Origin: Gammaproteobacteria bacterium LSUCC0096
GTDB lineage: Bacteria; Pseudomonadota; Gammaproteobacteria; Pseudomonadales; Litorivicinaceae
DNA length: 64,000 bases
Reading direction: 5' to 3'
Assembly: GCA_008087055.1 (NCBI GenBank)
Contig: VIEA01000001.1
Location: forward strand, 136,514 to 200,513
Shown here: positions 24,641 to 32,431 of the stretch, piece after piece
How positions within the stretch are numbered: position 1 is the stretch's first letter
How the letters are laid out: every line of letters begins with the position of its first letter
The notes under the pieces: generated by a model
The model's database searches: none
What the model saw: only the letters and a program-made list of their open reading frames with translations
What the model was told of the DNA's origin: nothing
Position numbers and translations under genes: made by a program

Positions 24641-26752
24641 TTACGCTTGTTGCCCGACTTGAGCTGTCACTGTGGCAACCACATTGACGGCCTGATCTTC
24701 AGGGATTTCTGTATATGACAAGACTGTGAGATCTGGAATTCGTGGACGTGCCAGATTAGCGAGCCATGGGCGGACCGCTGGAGACACAACCAGAATGGCA
24801 GGTTTGCCTTGTTCTTCAATTTTTTGTGATTCTTGACGCATCGATCTAAACAGGCTCTCAGCCAATTCAGGATCAATGGTCAGCGTTTTTGTTTGATGCG
24901 ACTGTTGGACAGCGTTGTGCAACATTTGCTCAAGCTGCGGATCCAATGTCATGACCGGCATTTCTTCAGTCATGTCGACCAGGCTTTGTACGATCATACG
25001 ACCAAGCTTTGGTCTGACGAGCGCTGTCAGCTCATCTGGATCTTGAATCTTCGCGCCTTCTTCGTTGAGAACTTCAAGAATGGTGCGCATGTCACGGATT
25101 GGAACACCGTCGCGTAACAAGTTCTGAAGGACTCGCGTGACAGAAGCGAGGCTTAACTTATTCGGTACTAAGTTTTCAATTAGTTTCGGTGAGCGTTCAG
25201 CTGTCTTATCCAAAAGCTGCTGGACTTCATCATGACCTAGAAGCTCAGGGGCTGCTTGATAGAGGATGCTATTCAAATGTGTCGCAATGGCAGTGGGCGC
25301 GTCGACCACTGTATACCCTAGAGTCCGTGCGTAATCACGCTGCGAAGGCTCGATCCAATAGGCGTCCAGGCCAAAAGCAGGCTCTTTTGTTGCAATTCCT
25401 TCGAGTGGAGTTGAGACATGACCTGGGTTGATCGCGAGCTCTTTACCAGCATGGCTTTCACCGCGGCCACGAACGACTCCATTGACCATCAAATGATAGG
25501 TATTTGGATCGAGATCTAGATTATCCCGAATGCGGACGGGTTGGACTAAGAAGCCGAGTTCAGTTGAGAGTTTCTTCCGAACACCTTTCACGCGTGTGAG
25601 CAACTGTCCGCCAGTTTCTGTATTGACGAGAGGAATCAAACCGTAGCCGATCTCGAGACTGACGAGATCGACTTGGCTGACATCTTCCCAATTGATCTCC
25701 TGCTCTTCTTTTGATTGCGCTTCACGTTCAACCAACGCTTCTTCTTCAGCTGACATGTCTGATACAGGGCCTGAGCGCATGACTAGGTAGCCGATGCCTG
25801 CACAAAGCGCCGCTAACATAATGAAAACCATGGATGGCATGCCTGGGATAATCCCCAAAAGGGTAAGGATTCCAGAGGTGATGAATAGAGCACTTGGATT
25901 CGCTAATTGGCTTGTCGTTTGGTCAGTCATTGATTCACTTGTTGTGACGCGTGTGACAACGATCGCTGTTGCGAGTGATAGGACCAATGATGGAATTTGG
26001 GCGACAAGTCCGTCGCCGATTGTCAATAAGACGTAGATTTCACCAGCTTCTGTAAATGACATGTCGTACTGCGTCATGCCTATGATCAGTCCGCCGATGA
26101 TATTAATGATCAGAATCAGTAGGCCAGCAACCGCATCACCTCGGACGAACTTACTTGCACCATCCATCGAACCAAAGAAATCCGACTCTTGTGCGATTTC
26201 TGCGCGACGCTTCTTGGCTTCATCTTGATCGATAACGCCGCTATTCAAGTCAGCATCGATAGCCATCTGCTTACCAGGCATGGCATCCAATGTGAATCGT
26301 GCGATGACCTCAGAGACACGCCCCGCGCCTTTAGTCACAACGATAAAGTTAATAATCATCAAAATGCCGAAGATGATGAAGCCGACGAGATAGTTTCCAC
26401 TAATGACGAAGTTACCAAACGCTTCGATCACTTTACCTGCGGCATCTGTTCCTTCATGACCATTAACCAAAACAATACGCGTCGATGCTACGTTGAGGGA
26501 TAGACGTAACATCGTCGCGAAAAGCAATACGGCTGGGAATGATGAAAAATCGAGAGGTCGCTCGGTATGAATTGCGATCATAATGACGATCAAGCCAATC
26601 ATGATGTTCAGGGTAAATAAGATGTCGAGCAGGAATGTAGGCAGTGGCAAAATCAACATCGCAATGATCAATAGCACGAGCGCAGGAATACCCAATGGCT
26701 TCCAGTCCACTTGTGGAATTGACTGTCGAATATCTGACAGAGCGAGTTGCAC
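24641..26752 (-). CDS. flhA: Flagellar export-gate protein FlhA
   Basis: 703 residues. About eight N-terminal membrane segments, the FHIPEP-type signature (RVSEVIARFTLDAMPGKQMA followed by IDADLNSG) at about 150-170, and a large cytosolic domain from residue 330 that includes EPSQRDYARTLGYTVVDAPT and LIENLVPNKLSLASVTRVLQNLL. FlhA forms the nonameric ring that accepts chaperone-substrate complexes. It heads the flhA-flhF-fleN-fliA unit, with a sigma-54 site 72 nt upstream. In Pseudomonas flhB and flhA lie in the same direction; here they converge across five unknown genes. Confidence 0.97.
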   Translation of the reverse strand: MQLALSDIRQSIPQVDWKPLGIPALVLLIIAMLILPLPTFLLDILFTLNIMIGLIVIMIAIHTERPLDFSSFPAVLLFATMLRLSLNVASTRIVLVNGHEGTDAAGKVIEAFGNFVISGNYLVGFIIFGILMIINFIVVTKGAGRVSEVIARFTLDAMPGKQMAIDADLNSGVIDQDEAKKRRAEIAQESDFFGSMDGASKFVRGDAVAGLLILIINIIGGLIIGMTQYDMSFTEAGEIYVLLTIGDGLVAQIPSLVLSLATAIVVTRVTTSESMTDQTTSQLANPSALFITSGILTLLGIIPGMPSMVFIMLAALCAGIGYLVMRSGPVSDMSAEEEALVEREAQSKEEQEINWEDVSQVDLVSLEIGYGLIPLVNTETGGQLLTRVKGVRKKLSTELGFLVQPVRIRDNLDLDPNTYHLMVNGVVRGRGESHAGKELAINPGHVSTPLEGIATKEPAFGLDAYWIEPSQRDYARTLGYTVVDAPTAIATHLNSILYQAAPELLGHDEVQQLLDKTAERSPKLIENLVPNKLSLASVTRVLQNLLRDGVPIRDMRTILEVLNEEGAKIQDPDELTALVRPKLGRMIVQSLVDMTEEMPVMTLDPQLEQMLHNAVQQSHQTKTLTIDPELAESLFRSMRQESQKIEEQGKPAILVVSPAVRPWLANLARPRIPDLTVLSYTEIPEDQAVNVVATVTAQVGQQA

Positions 26753-26823
26753 GTTAAAAACCTCTATTTTTCAATAATTTACACATCCGCATTCAACGGG
26801 CGTTTGTGCTTCATAAGAGCTGT

Positions 26824-26839
26824 TGCAAGAGGGGTGCCA
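26824..26839 (-). promoter_or_regulatory. Sigma-54 promoter before flhA
   Basis: On the minus strand the bases read TGGCACC-CCTC-TTGCA, a full match to TGGCAC-N5-TTGCW with the required 10 nt between GG and GC. The predicted start of transcription is about 60 nt before flhA. Confidence 0.85.
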
Positions 26840-26884
26840 ACTTTTGCCGCTTTGATTCCGTAGAGAAACAAATTGGTGTTTGCG

Positions 26885-26911
26885 TAAAATTTTCTGAGCT
26901 CCTGCCGATAT
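26885..26911 (+). promoter_or_regulatory. Sigma-28 promoter before flgP group
   Basis: TAAA at 26885-26888, a 15-nt spacer and GCCGATAT at 26904-26911: near-perfect FliA site, about 90 nt before flgP. Confidence 0.8.
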
Positions 26912-26935
26912 AAGTGTCAGAGGCAATGAATCCCT

Positions 26936-26951
26936 TGGCATCAAACGTGCT
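26936..26951 (+). promoter_or_regulatory. Possible sigma-54 promoter before flgP group
   Basis: TGGCATC-AAAC-GTGCT has GG and GC 10 nt apart and differs from consensus at the first T of the -12 box. It lies between the sigma-28 site and flgP, so the operon may have two flagellar promoters. Confidence 0.5.
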
Positions 26952-27002
26952 TCAGGGATGGTATTGATAACGAATTCGGCAATTGAAATTGAGGATTTTG
27001 CA

Positions 27003-27503
27003 ATGCGTACGATGGTTAATTTGGCTGTAATCGCCCTAGTGACAGTGGTTTCAGGCTGTACGATGACCATGGCTCCTCCGGGGCAAGGGTCTGCCGCTAT
27101 GATGCAGCCGCAGGTTGAGACACGTGTCGAGACAAAGGCGATTCCTGTTGTTGAACGTCGCAGTGCGATCCGTTCGACTGGCTATGCTGTTATTAGCGTT
27201 CAGCCATCAGATGTTGATGCGCAGCAGCGTTTGCTTGCAATTCGCGCTTCAAAGTTAGATGCCTACCGAGGTCTGACTGAGCAGGTGTATGGTCAGTACC
27301 TTGATGCAACAACAACGGTTGCTGATATGGCTGTATTGAGTGACACATTCCGCACGCAAGTCGAAGGTGTGATCTACGGTGCGAAAGTCGTAAGCATCGC
27401 GCCAGTCGGCGAAGACACCTACGAGACAACATTGTCGCTTGATCAAGACGTTGTTGATGATCTGCGGGCACTTTATTTAGCATCATTGGCGAGCCGGTCG
27501 TAA
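27003..27503 (+). CDS. flgP: Flagellar outer-membrane lipoprotein FlgP (LPP20 family)
   Basis: 166 residues from the ATG at 27003, with GAGGA seven bases upstream. A short signal peptide ends in the lipobox VVSGC, so Cys at about residue 17 should be lipidated. The body shows AIRSTGYAVISVQPSDVDAQ and LLAIRASKLDAYRGLTEQVYG, the LPP20/FlgP pattern, then YGAKVVSIAPVGEDTYET. In Vibrio and Campylobacter, FlgP forms outer-membrane rings or disks around the P/L rings of sheathed or high-torque motors. No FlgO gene is seen beside it. Confidence 0.88.
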   Translation: MRTMVNLAVIALVTVVSGCTMTMAPPGQGSAAMMQPQVETRVETKAIPVVERRSAIRSTGYAVISVQPSDVDAQQRLLAIRASKLDAYRGLTEQVYGQYLDATTTVADMAVLSDTFRTQVEGVIYGAKVVSIAPVGEDTYETTLSLDQDVVDDLRALYLASLASRS

Positions 27504-27506
27504 TCG

Positions 27507-28643
27507 ATGTATCGGTTTGGTTGGGTGACTGGGCTTGTGATGCTCAGTCTTGGAATCTCGATCCAGTCTATGGCTGAAAGCCATGGAGCGGGTGTTTCTG
27601 CTCCTAACCATAACGAAGCGACGCTGGTTGCGATCAAAGAAGCGTTAGTGGCGGAAGCCCAGTCGACCGAAAGTAAGGTGATTAATACCTCGTGGTTAGA
27701 TGCCAAGGGCCAATTGCATGAGAGCACGATGGTGCATTCTGCAATGCGTGTTCGTGGTATCCAAGTTCAAGCGTATCTTGACGAGATGCAAAAACCGCGG
27801 GTCGAAATTGCGCTTGATGAGAAGAAAGGGCTTCTTCCCGAATGTTTCGCGAAAGACGATCATTTAAAGCGCACTGTTCGTGTGTTGCCAGTGCGGATGC
27901 AAGGACATTTTGCGACCGAACTGCAACCAGTAGCAGTTGAGAGTGCTCGCCTATTCTCCGATGAGTTCACAACCTATTTTGAAGATTCGCCGCATTGGCA
28001 CGCAAAACCTCCTGTGCAGCAAGCAAGTGCCTATCAGAGCATGGTGTCTGGCTTACGCGAAGATCCCGTTCGTTATGAGTTGACGGTGACAGTTGCGAAG
28101 GGGCTGCTCCCGACCGGGCATAAGGCTGAGACAATTCCAGGATCTGATCCTGTGAGTTCATTCTTTATGGGTGAGCCTTCAGCTTTTGCTGAAGATTGGG
28201 TTCATCTAAAAGCGCAGTTGACCAAGTTTGCCAATGGTGAATTGATTTGGACGGGCACGTCAGATGTGCGAGTTCCGGTGCGCCCTGTCGCTTATACCAA
28301 TGCTGGATTGCCCGATGTGATGGCGAGCCAGATTCGTAACAATGTCAGTTCATGGATTACGCACTTAGATGATTACGCAAAGTGCCAGCCAGTGAATTTT
28401 GGAATCACTGAGTCGGGTGAATCAGTGCGGATTGATGGTGGGTCAACTTCCGGTTTGAAGATAGGTGATCGTTTACTCATACTCGATCAAACTCGTATTC
28501 CGGATCGAGTGTTGGAGCCTGGTGCATTGGCTGAACTTTCTCTCGCGCAAGTGGTCAGAGTAGAGAATGACTCAGCGATTTTAGAATATGCCGCTGGGGC
28601 TCCATTGATAGAAGCAACTGGTAAAGTTGCATTGCCATTTTAA
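27507..28643 (+). CDS. flgT: Flagellar H-ring protein FlgT-like
   Basis: 378 residues with an N-terminal signal peptide ending near residue 23 (SMA-ES), so periplasmic. The first part with NEATLVAIKEALVAEAQS resembles the FlgT N-domain; the middle has RVLPVRMQGHFATELQPVAV and the end a small beta domain (GESVRIDGGSTSGLKIGDRLLIL). FlgT is known in Vibrio as the base of the H ring that helps hold the stator. It begins 3 nt after flgP. The match is by pattern, length and company; I cannot run a profile search. Confidence 0.8.
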   Translation: MYRFGWVTGLVMLSLGISIQSMAESHGAGVSAPNHNEATLVAIKEALVAEAQSTESKVINTSWLDAKGQLHESTMVHSAMRVRGIQVQAYLDEMQKPRVEIALDEKKGLLPECFAKDDHLKRTVRVLPVRMQGHFATELQPVAVESARLFSDEFTTYFEDSPHWHAKPPVQQASAYQSMVSGLREDPVRYELTVTVAKGLLPTGHKAETIPGSDPVSSFFMGEPSAFAEDWVHLKAQLTKFANGELIWTGTSDVRVPVRPVAYTNAGLPDVMASQIRNNVSSWITHLDDYAKCQPVNFGITESGESVRIDGGSTSGLKIGDRLLILDQTRIPDRVLEPGALAELSLAQVVRVENDSAILEYAAGAPLIEATGKVALPF

Positions 28644-28657
28644 AGAGGATGAATGTG

Positions 28658-29128
28658 ATGCGTTGGGTTGTATCGATCGTAACTGTTCTATTCGCAGGAA
28701 CTGCGATGGCAGCTGACATGTCCGTTGATCAGGCAGTGACACGACTATTAAAAGATATTAAAGATGTTGAGGTGATGCGTGTTCCTGTCCCTGGTGGTCC
28801 GCAACAGGGCGTAGCTAAGGGAAAGCAAACGTTACCTGCGACTGTGAAAACTGGCGGAACATACCAGGTTCGACGCGGTGAAACTCTCGATATGGTGATC
28901 CGTAAAGTCGCTCCGAATACACCACTACAGCGGGATTTATTGCGTCAGGCGTTTGTGAAGGCGAATCCGCACGCATTTCGTCGCAATAACCCAAATTGGA
29001 TGTATGCAGGTGTCATGTTGAAGGTGCCTGATGTTGATGATTTTCGGCGCGTGATTTTCAAAGATGCCACAGGCAGTTTGAAGAAAAACGTGTCTGAAGA
29101 AAAAGCCGGATGGGTCCGGTTCCCTTGA
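28658..29128 (+). CDS. Exported LysM/FimV-like peptidoglycan-binding protein
   Basis: 156 residues from the ATG at 28658, chosen because AGAGGA lies 8 nt upstream; an ATG at 28649 is too close to it. Signal peptide ends near the A-M-A site (AGTAMAADM). Residues about 70-130 form a LysM-like domain as in FimV: GTYQVRRGETLDMVIRK, then LLRQAFVKANPHAFRRNNPN and MYAGVMLKVPD. FimV-type LysM domains bind peptidoglycan and act at the cell pole. As it sits in the flgP-flgT unit, it could help position or anchor the outer rings; that is inference. Confidence 0.7.
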   Translation: MRWVVSIVTVLFAGTAMAADMSVDQAVTRLLKDIKDVEVMRVPVPGGPQQGVAKGKQTLPATVKTGGTYQVRRGETLDMVIRKVAPNTPLQRDLLRQAFVKANPHAFRRNNPNWMYAGVMLKVPDVDDFRRVIFKDATGSLKKNVSEEKAGWVRFP

Positions 29129-29129
29129 T

Positions 29130-30791
29130 ATGGACTTGGCTGCACCGGGCGGTGTTGGCCTTGAACACACCGCTCGAGGACTCACACACACATTAAGACT
29201 TGTCATCTCCGATGAAGCAGCAGCCTCGATCATTCGTTCTCACACTGAGACTTTGGTTCTCACCAAAGATCCGATTAAACATGAGCCTGTAATTCAATTT
29301 AAGACTCAGACCGCTCAGGTCAATATTCCTATCGCTACAAATCCTGAGTTACTTAGAATCTTGGATGCAAACTCTGAGATCAAACTTCATATTCGGGTGA
29401 CACCGGAGAATCAGTTGATATTGGTCGGTCAAGTGCTGCGACCAGAACCAACGCGGATCATTTTGCGCACAGAAGCTGCGCATCCTGCACTGAGCCAAAT
29501 GCAGGTATCAGTAACGTCAGCACTTGATGATGGTTTGCCGCCGGTATTAAAAGCAATTACCCAAGTAACGCCCACGCAAGTGACTCACGCATTGGCTTCC
29601 AATACTGCTCTAGCGAACCCGATACCTTTGAACTTCGATGGGTCTTCGGCCTCTTCAGAACATGCTAAATTAACAACAGAACTGGCGAAATCGGTCGTGC
29701 AGTCGATACAGACTGTGGGGGGCGAAAAACCAATGTTAATTCCAGATATCTCTGCTGCAGTGCCGCGCGCAATTGCACCGGATGCATTGCCGCAATCTGT
29801 CCCAATCCGTCAGCCGATTGCAGGTGAGCTCGGTTTGAAAGCGGGGCAGGTGATTCAAGCCTTGGTTGCATCAAGTGGCGATAAAATGGCGTTGCAATTA
29901 GGCCAGCACCAGTTGCCTCTCCCGCAGCAAATGAAATTGCCAGCCGGTGAACTGACTCTGCGTGTCATTCAAACCAAAGAAGGTTTTGCCTTGGTTCCAC
30001 AATCGGCGAGTCAACCCCAGGCGGGTCAAGCGGCCGCAACGTCTGGTTTGTCTGCTGCGCTGGCTGCGGTTTTGACTCGGAATACCGCGAGACCTCAGAC
30101 ACAGAGCTTGTTTGCACCCCAGGGCCTGGAAAGTATCCTCAGTGCATCTGGGTTATCAGACGAGGCGAAAAAACTGGCTGCCAATCGTCTTTCATCGAAC
30201 CAATTGAGCGGCGAATTGATCAAGAGTGCGGTTCAATTTGGTGCACTTGGTAATGAAAAGGCATTGCTTGAAGGAGTGGCTTTCCAGGGAGGTATGTTGA
30301 AACCTTGGCTGCGACAAATCCTCAAATTATTACCACAACAATCAGAACTCACAGCCCGAGTTGGGAGTCTTGTCAGTGAACTCGAAAGTTTGCAAATTGA
30401 GGCATTGCCGCAGTCTCACGTTCGAGATTCGGGCCTGGCAGCGATTTTGCTGTTTCGTGATCAATCACCTGTTGAGCTCTTATTTGAGAGAGAGAATGTG
30501 GTTGATGGTGATGAGGTGAAGCGGTTATGGATTTTGAATCTGCATACAACACTGGATCGTTTGGGTGAGGTTTGGATGAAATCGACGTTTGCTGGAAAAG
30601 ACGTTGATCTCACATTTTGGGCGCGCGAAGAGCAGACGGCGACGCTCGCAAAAAAATCAAAAATGGATCTTGAAGAAGCATTGTCTGAGCATGATCTGAA
30701 TGTGAAGTCGATGCAGATTTTTGCATCACCACGTCCCGGATTTGATAAGCCATCTGGTGATGGGATGCCTCATTTGGATGCTAGAGCATGA
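29130..30791 (+). CDS. Second FliK-type hook-length control protein
   Basis: 553 residues. The C-terminal 110 residues carry an Flg_hook-like domain: RLWILNLHTTLDRLGEVWM, STFAGKDVDLTFWAREEQ and a closing helix and strand. The N-terminal part is rich in Ala, Gln, Pro and Leu with two beta-rich blocks (TPENQLILVGQVLRPE; GLKAGQVIQALVASSGDKMA). Such proteins commonly precede a small FlhB-like gene (FlhX), as here with a 4-nt overlap. It begins 1 nt after the LysM gene. Function in this setting is little studied; a role in export switching beside the main FliK (10874) is possible. Confidence 0.75.
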   Translation: MDLAAPGGVGLEHTARGLTHTLRLVISDEAAASIIRSHTETLVLTKDPIKHEPVIQFKTQTAQVNIPIATNPELLRILDANSEIKLHIRVTPENQLILVGQVLRPEPTRIILRTEAAHPALSQMQVSVTSALDDGLPPVLKAITQVTPTQVTHALASNTALANPIPLNFDGSSASSEHAKLTTELAKSVVQSIQTVGGEKPMLIPDISAAVPRAIAPDALPQSVPIRQPIAGELGLKAGQVIQALVASSGDKMALQLGQHQLPLPQQMKLPAGELTLRVIQTKEGFALVPQSASQPQAGQAAATSGLSAALAAVLTRNTARPQTQSLFAPQGLESILSASGLSDEAKKLAANRLSSNQLSGELIKSAVQFGALGNEKALLEGVAFQGGMLKPWLRQILKLLPQQSELTARVGSLVSELESLQIEALPQSHVRDSGLAAILLFRDQSPVELLFERENVVDGDEVKRLWILNLHTTLDRLGEVWMKSTFAGKDVDLTFWAREEQTATLAKKSKMDLEEALSEHDLNVKSMQIFASPRPGFDKPSGDGMPHLDARA

Positions 30792-31054
30792 AGCGATTGA
30801 CCAAAGAAGCTATCGCGCTTGAATATGGACAGCAGGATTCTCCGACGGTTCTAGCCAAGGGGTCAGACGAGCTTGCGCTCGATATTATTGAAGAAGCAAA
30901 AAAGCATGGGATATTTATTGCAGAGGACCCGGCATTAGTCGCTGCGTTATCGCAAGTTGGATTGTCTGAAGAAATTCCCGAAGAGTTGTACCACGCCGTT
31001 GCCGTGATGCTCTCATGGGCCTATTGGATGAAAGGCCTTAAGCCACAAGATTAA
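30788..31054 (+). CDS. flhX: FlhX: small FlhB C-terminal-domain paralogue
   Basis: 88 residues matching only the part of FlhB after the cleavage site: AIALEYGQQDSPTVLAKGSDELALDIIEEAKKHG aligns with the VALVYDPESDGAPIVVAKG region of FlhB, and EEIPEELYHAVAVMLSWAYWM with the final helix. It has no membrane segments. In Salmonella-type studies FlhX can substitute for the FlhB C-terminal piece. Overlaps the second FliK gene by 4 nt and the convergent gene by 4 nt (stops share TTAA). Confidence 0.85.
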   Translation: MKRLTKEAIALEYGQQDSPTVLAKGSDELALDIIEEAKKHGIFIAEDPALVAALSQVGLSEEIPEELYHAVAVMLSWAYWMKGLKPQD

Positions 31055-31611
31055 CGATTGCCATCCCTTACTGGATGGTATTGGGGCGTTGTCGAAATTA
31101 AAGGCTTTGCATGAGCTGGCAATTCTTGGGTTTGCAGCAATAAATCGACAGCTTTAGAAATCCAGTGTGGCCGATATAAGGCCATCAATAATCCCAATCC
31201 ACCAACCACGAGTAGACCAAGGTAGACGAGTTTCATGCGTCCAGCGAGTGGTTGTTCGGGGAGGAGTGTAATGAGTCCTGTCGAAATCCAAGTCTCTGGG
31301 CCAATCTCCAGTAAGTCAATACGCGACCAAACCCCAAATTCACAAACAACCGTGACCTGATCTGGAGCCGTTTTTTGGGTTAATACGTTGGAGAATACCG
31401 TCGGTAGATCCCGAATATTGACCCGGGTTGCATTGACTTCAGCGTACCGATGAACCGTTTCCCCATTGTCACACTCGATTCCGGGCCGAGGGCTCCATTG
31501 GGACATGCTCGTCTGAATGAGATTGAGTAACGCAATTGCCAAAAACATGCCGAATATCGCAATTGAAACGCGAGGTAGACCGCTTGATTGTGTGAGCTGT
31601 GGTTTATGCAT
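31051..31611 (-). CDS. Membrane protein with bacterial SH3-like domain, in flgM-flgN operon
   Basis: 186 residues from the ATG at 31611 that overlaps the flgN stop by 8 nt. Two membrane segments: about 18-36 (VSIAIFGMFLAIALLNLI) and about 125-147 (MKLVYLGLLVVGGLGLLMAL). Between them a periplasmic domain shows an SH3b pattern: ATRVNIRDLPTVFSNVLTQ, then VTVVCEFGVWSRIDL and WISTGLI. SH3b domains often bind peptidoglycan. It follows flgM and flgN directly, a place where I know no standard flagellar gene. Confidence 0.7.
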   Translation of the reverse strand: MHKPQLTQSSGLPRVSIAIFGMFLAIALLNLIQTSMSQWSPRPGIECDNGETVHRYAEVNATRVNIRDLPTVFSNVLTQKTAPDQVTVVCEFGVWSRIDLLEIGPETWISTGLITLLPEQPLAGRMKLVYLGLLVVGGLGLLMALYRPHWISKAVDLLLQTQELPAHAKPLISTTPQYHPVRDGNR

Positions 31612-32029
31612 CCCCAGAGAGTATCGAACGTCGCGATGATTTAACACGTCCAAGCTTTGTATAAAGCTCTAGGGTGCCCGCAGGATCCTGGTTTTGAAGC
31701 GTGGACAACGCGCCTTTTATGGCATCGAGTTGTTTTGAGATGAGAAGTTCGTTGCGCTGGTGTGATTTTTTGCAACGCTCAAGAATTTCAGTGATGCTAT
31801 TCCACAATGGATCTTTGATGATCGCCTGGAGTTGCTCTGGATCTGCTGTTTGGTTTGGGTCTTGGACAACACCGCTTGAAGCGAGCGTCTGGAGGAGCGT
31901 CATCTTTTCCTGCTGTAATGCCTCAAATGCATCAAGCTTTTGAGTTTTCAGTGCTTCGTATTCGTCGGTGAGGAGAGAATCCAAGCGCTGCACAGACTTC
32001 AACAGAGCCTGTAGATCAGGAAGATGCAT
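31604..32029 (-). CDS. flgN: Flagellar chaperone FlgN
   Basis: 141 residues, all helical. LQALLKSVQRLDSLLTDEYEALKTQ near the N-terminus and the later KKSHQRNELLISKQLDAIKG fit the FlgN family. FlgN escorts FlgK and FlgL to the export gate; both are unusually large here. It lies 8 nt after flgM, the common order. The C-terminal segment LYTKLGRVKSSRRS resembles the FlgN tail that binds FlhA. Confidence 0.9.
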   Translation of the reverse strand: MHLPDLQALLKSVQRLDSLLTDEYEALKTQKLDAFEALQQEKMTLLQTLASSGVVQDPNQTADPEQLQAIIKDPLWNSITEILERCKKSHQRNELLISKQLDAIKGALSTLQNQDPAGTLELYTKLGRVKSSRRSILSGDA

Positions 32030-32037
32030 TATGCTCC

Positions 32038-32331
32038 TTACAACAGTTTTTCGATGTCCGAAAATCCTTCAGCAATACGACGTGAATCGATAGGATAGTT
32101 TCCATCGGCTAACGCTTGCTTAATTCGGTCAACTTTTTCTGCGTCAAATCCGGCTTTATCAAGCTCGGCACGTGCTTCTGTGCTCAATTCAACACGATCA
32201 GTGTCGAGCTGAACGACATTAGACGAACTTTCGCTCTCTTCTGAGCGGATCCGAGCCACATCACCTTTCGGCTGCTCTGATTTAATTGAGGTTAGTGGAC
32301 GACCACCAACACCTGAAATTGAATCTGCCAT
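32038..32331 (-). CDS. flgM: Anti-sigma-28 factor FlgM
   Basis: 97 residues, mostly disordered in the N-terminal half, with the sigma-binding C-terminal helices: DRVELSTEARAELDKAG, VDRIKQALADGNYPIDSRRIAEGF and SDIEKLL. FlgM holds FliA until it is exported through the finished hook. A perfect sigma-28 site precedes it, giving the usual feedback loop. Length and sequence are ordinary. Confidence 0.95.
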   Translation of the reverse strand: MADSISGVGGRPLTSIKSEQPKGDVARIRSEESESSSNVVQLDTDRVELSTEARAELDKAGFDAEKVDRIKQALADGNYPIDSRRIAEGFSDIEKLL

Positions 32332-32370
32332 TTCCGTCTCCTCACTGCCGGAAAAATCTATACAAACATA

Positions 32371-32397
32371 GGATCGGCAAGCTTGCTGAAAACTTTA
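32371..32397 (-). promoter_or_regulatory. Sigma-28 promoter before flgM
   Basis: On the minus strand: TAAA (32397-32394), a 15-nt spacer and GCCGATCC (32378-32371). Ideal spacing, about 40 nt before the flgM start. Confidence 0.85.
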
Positions 32398-32431
32398 ACA
32401 CTTTTTTCAAAAAAAATATTGAAGCGCGAAC

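Noticed and set aside
26771-27070. Open frame on the minus strand over the flhA-flgP intergenic region
   Set aside because: It spans the sigma-54 and sigma-28 promoter sites and overlaps the start of flgP; no ribosome site or recognisable protein.
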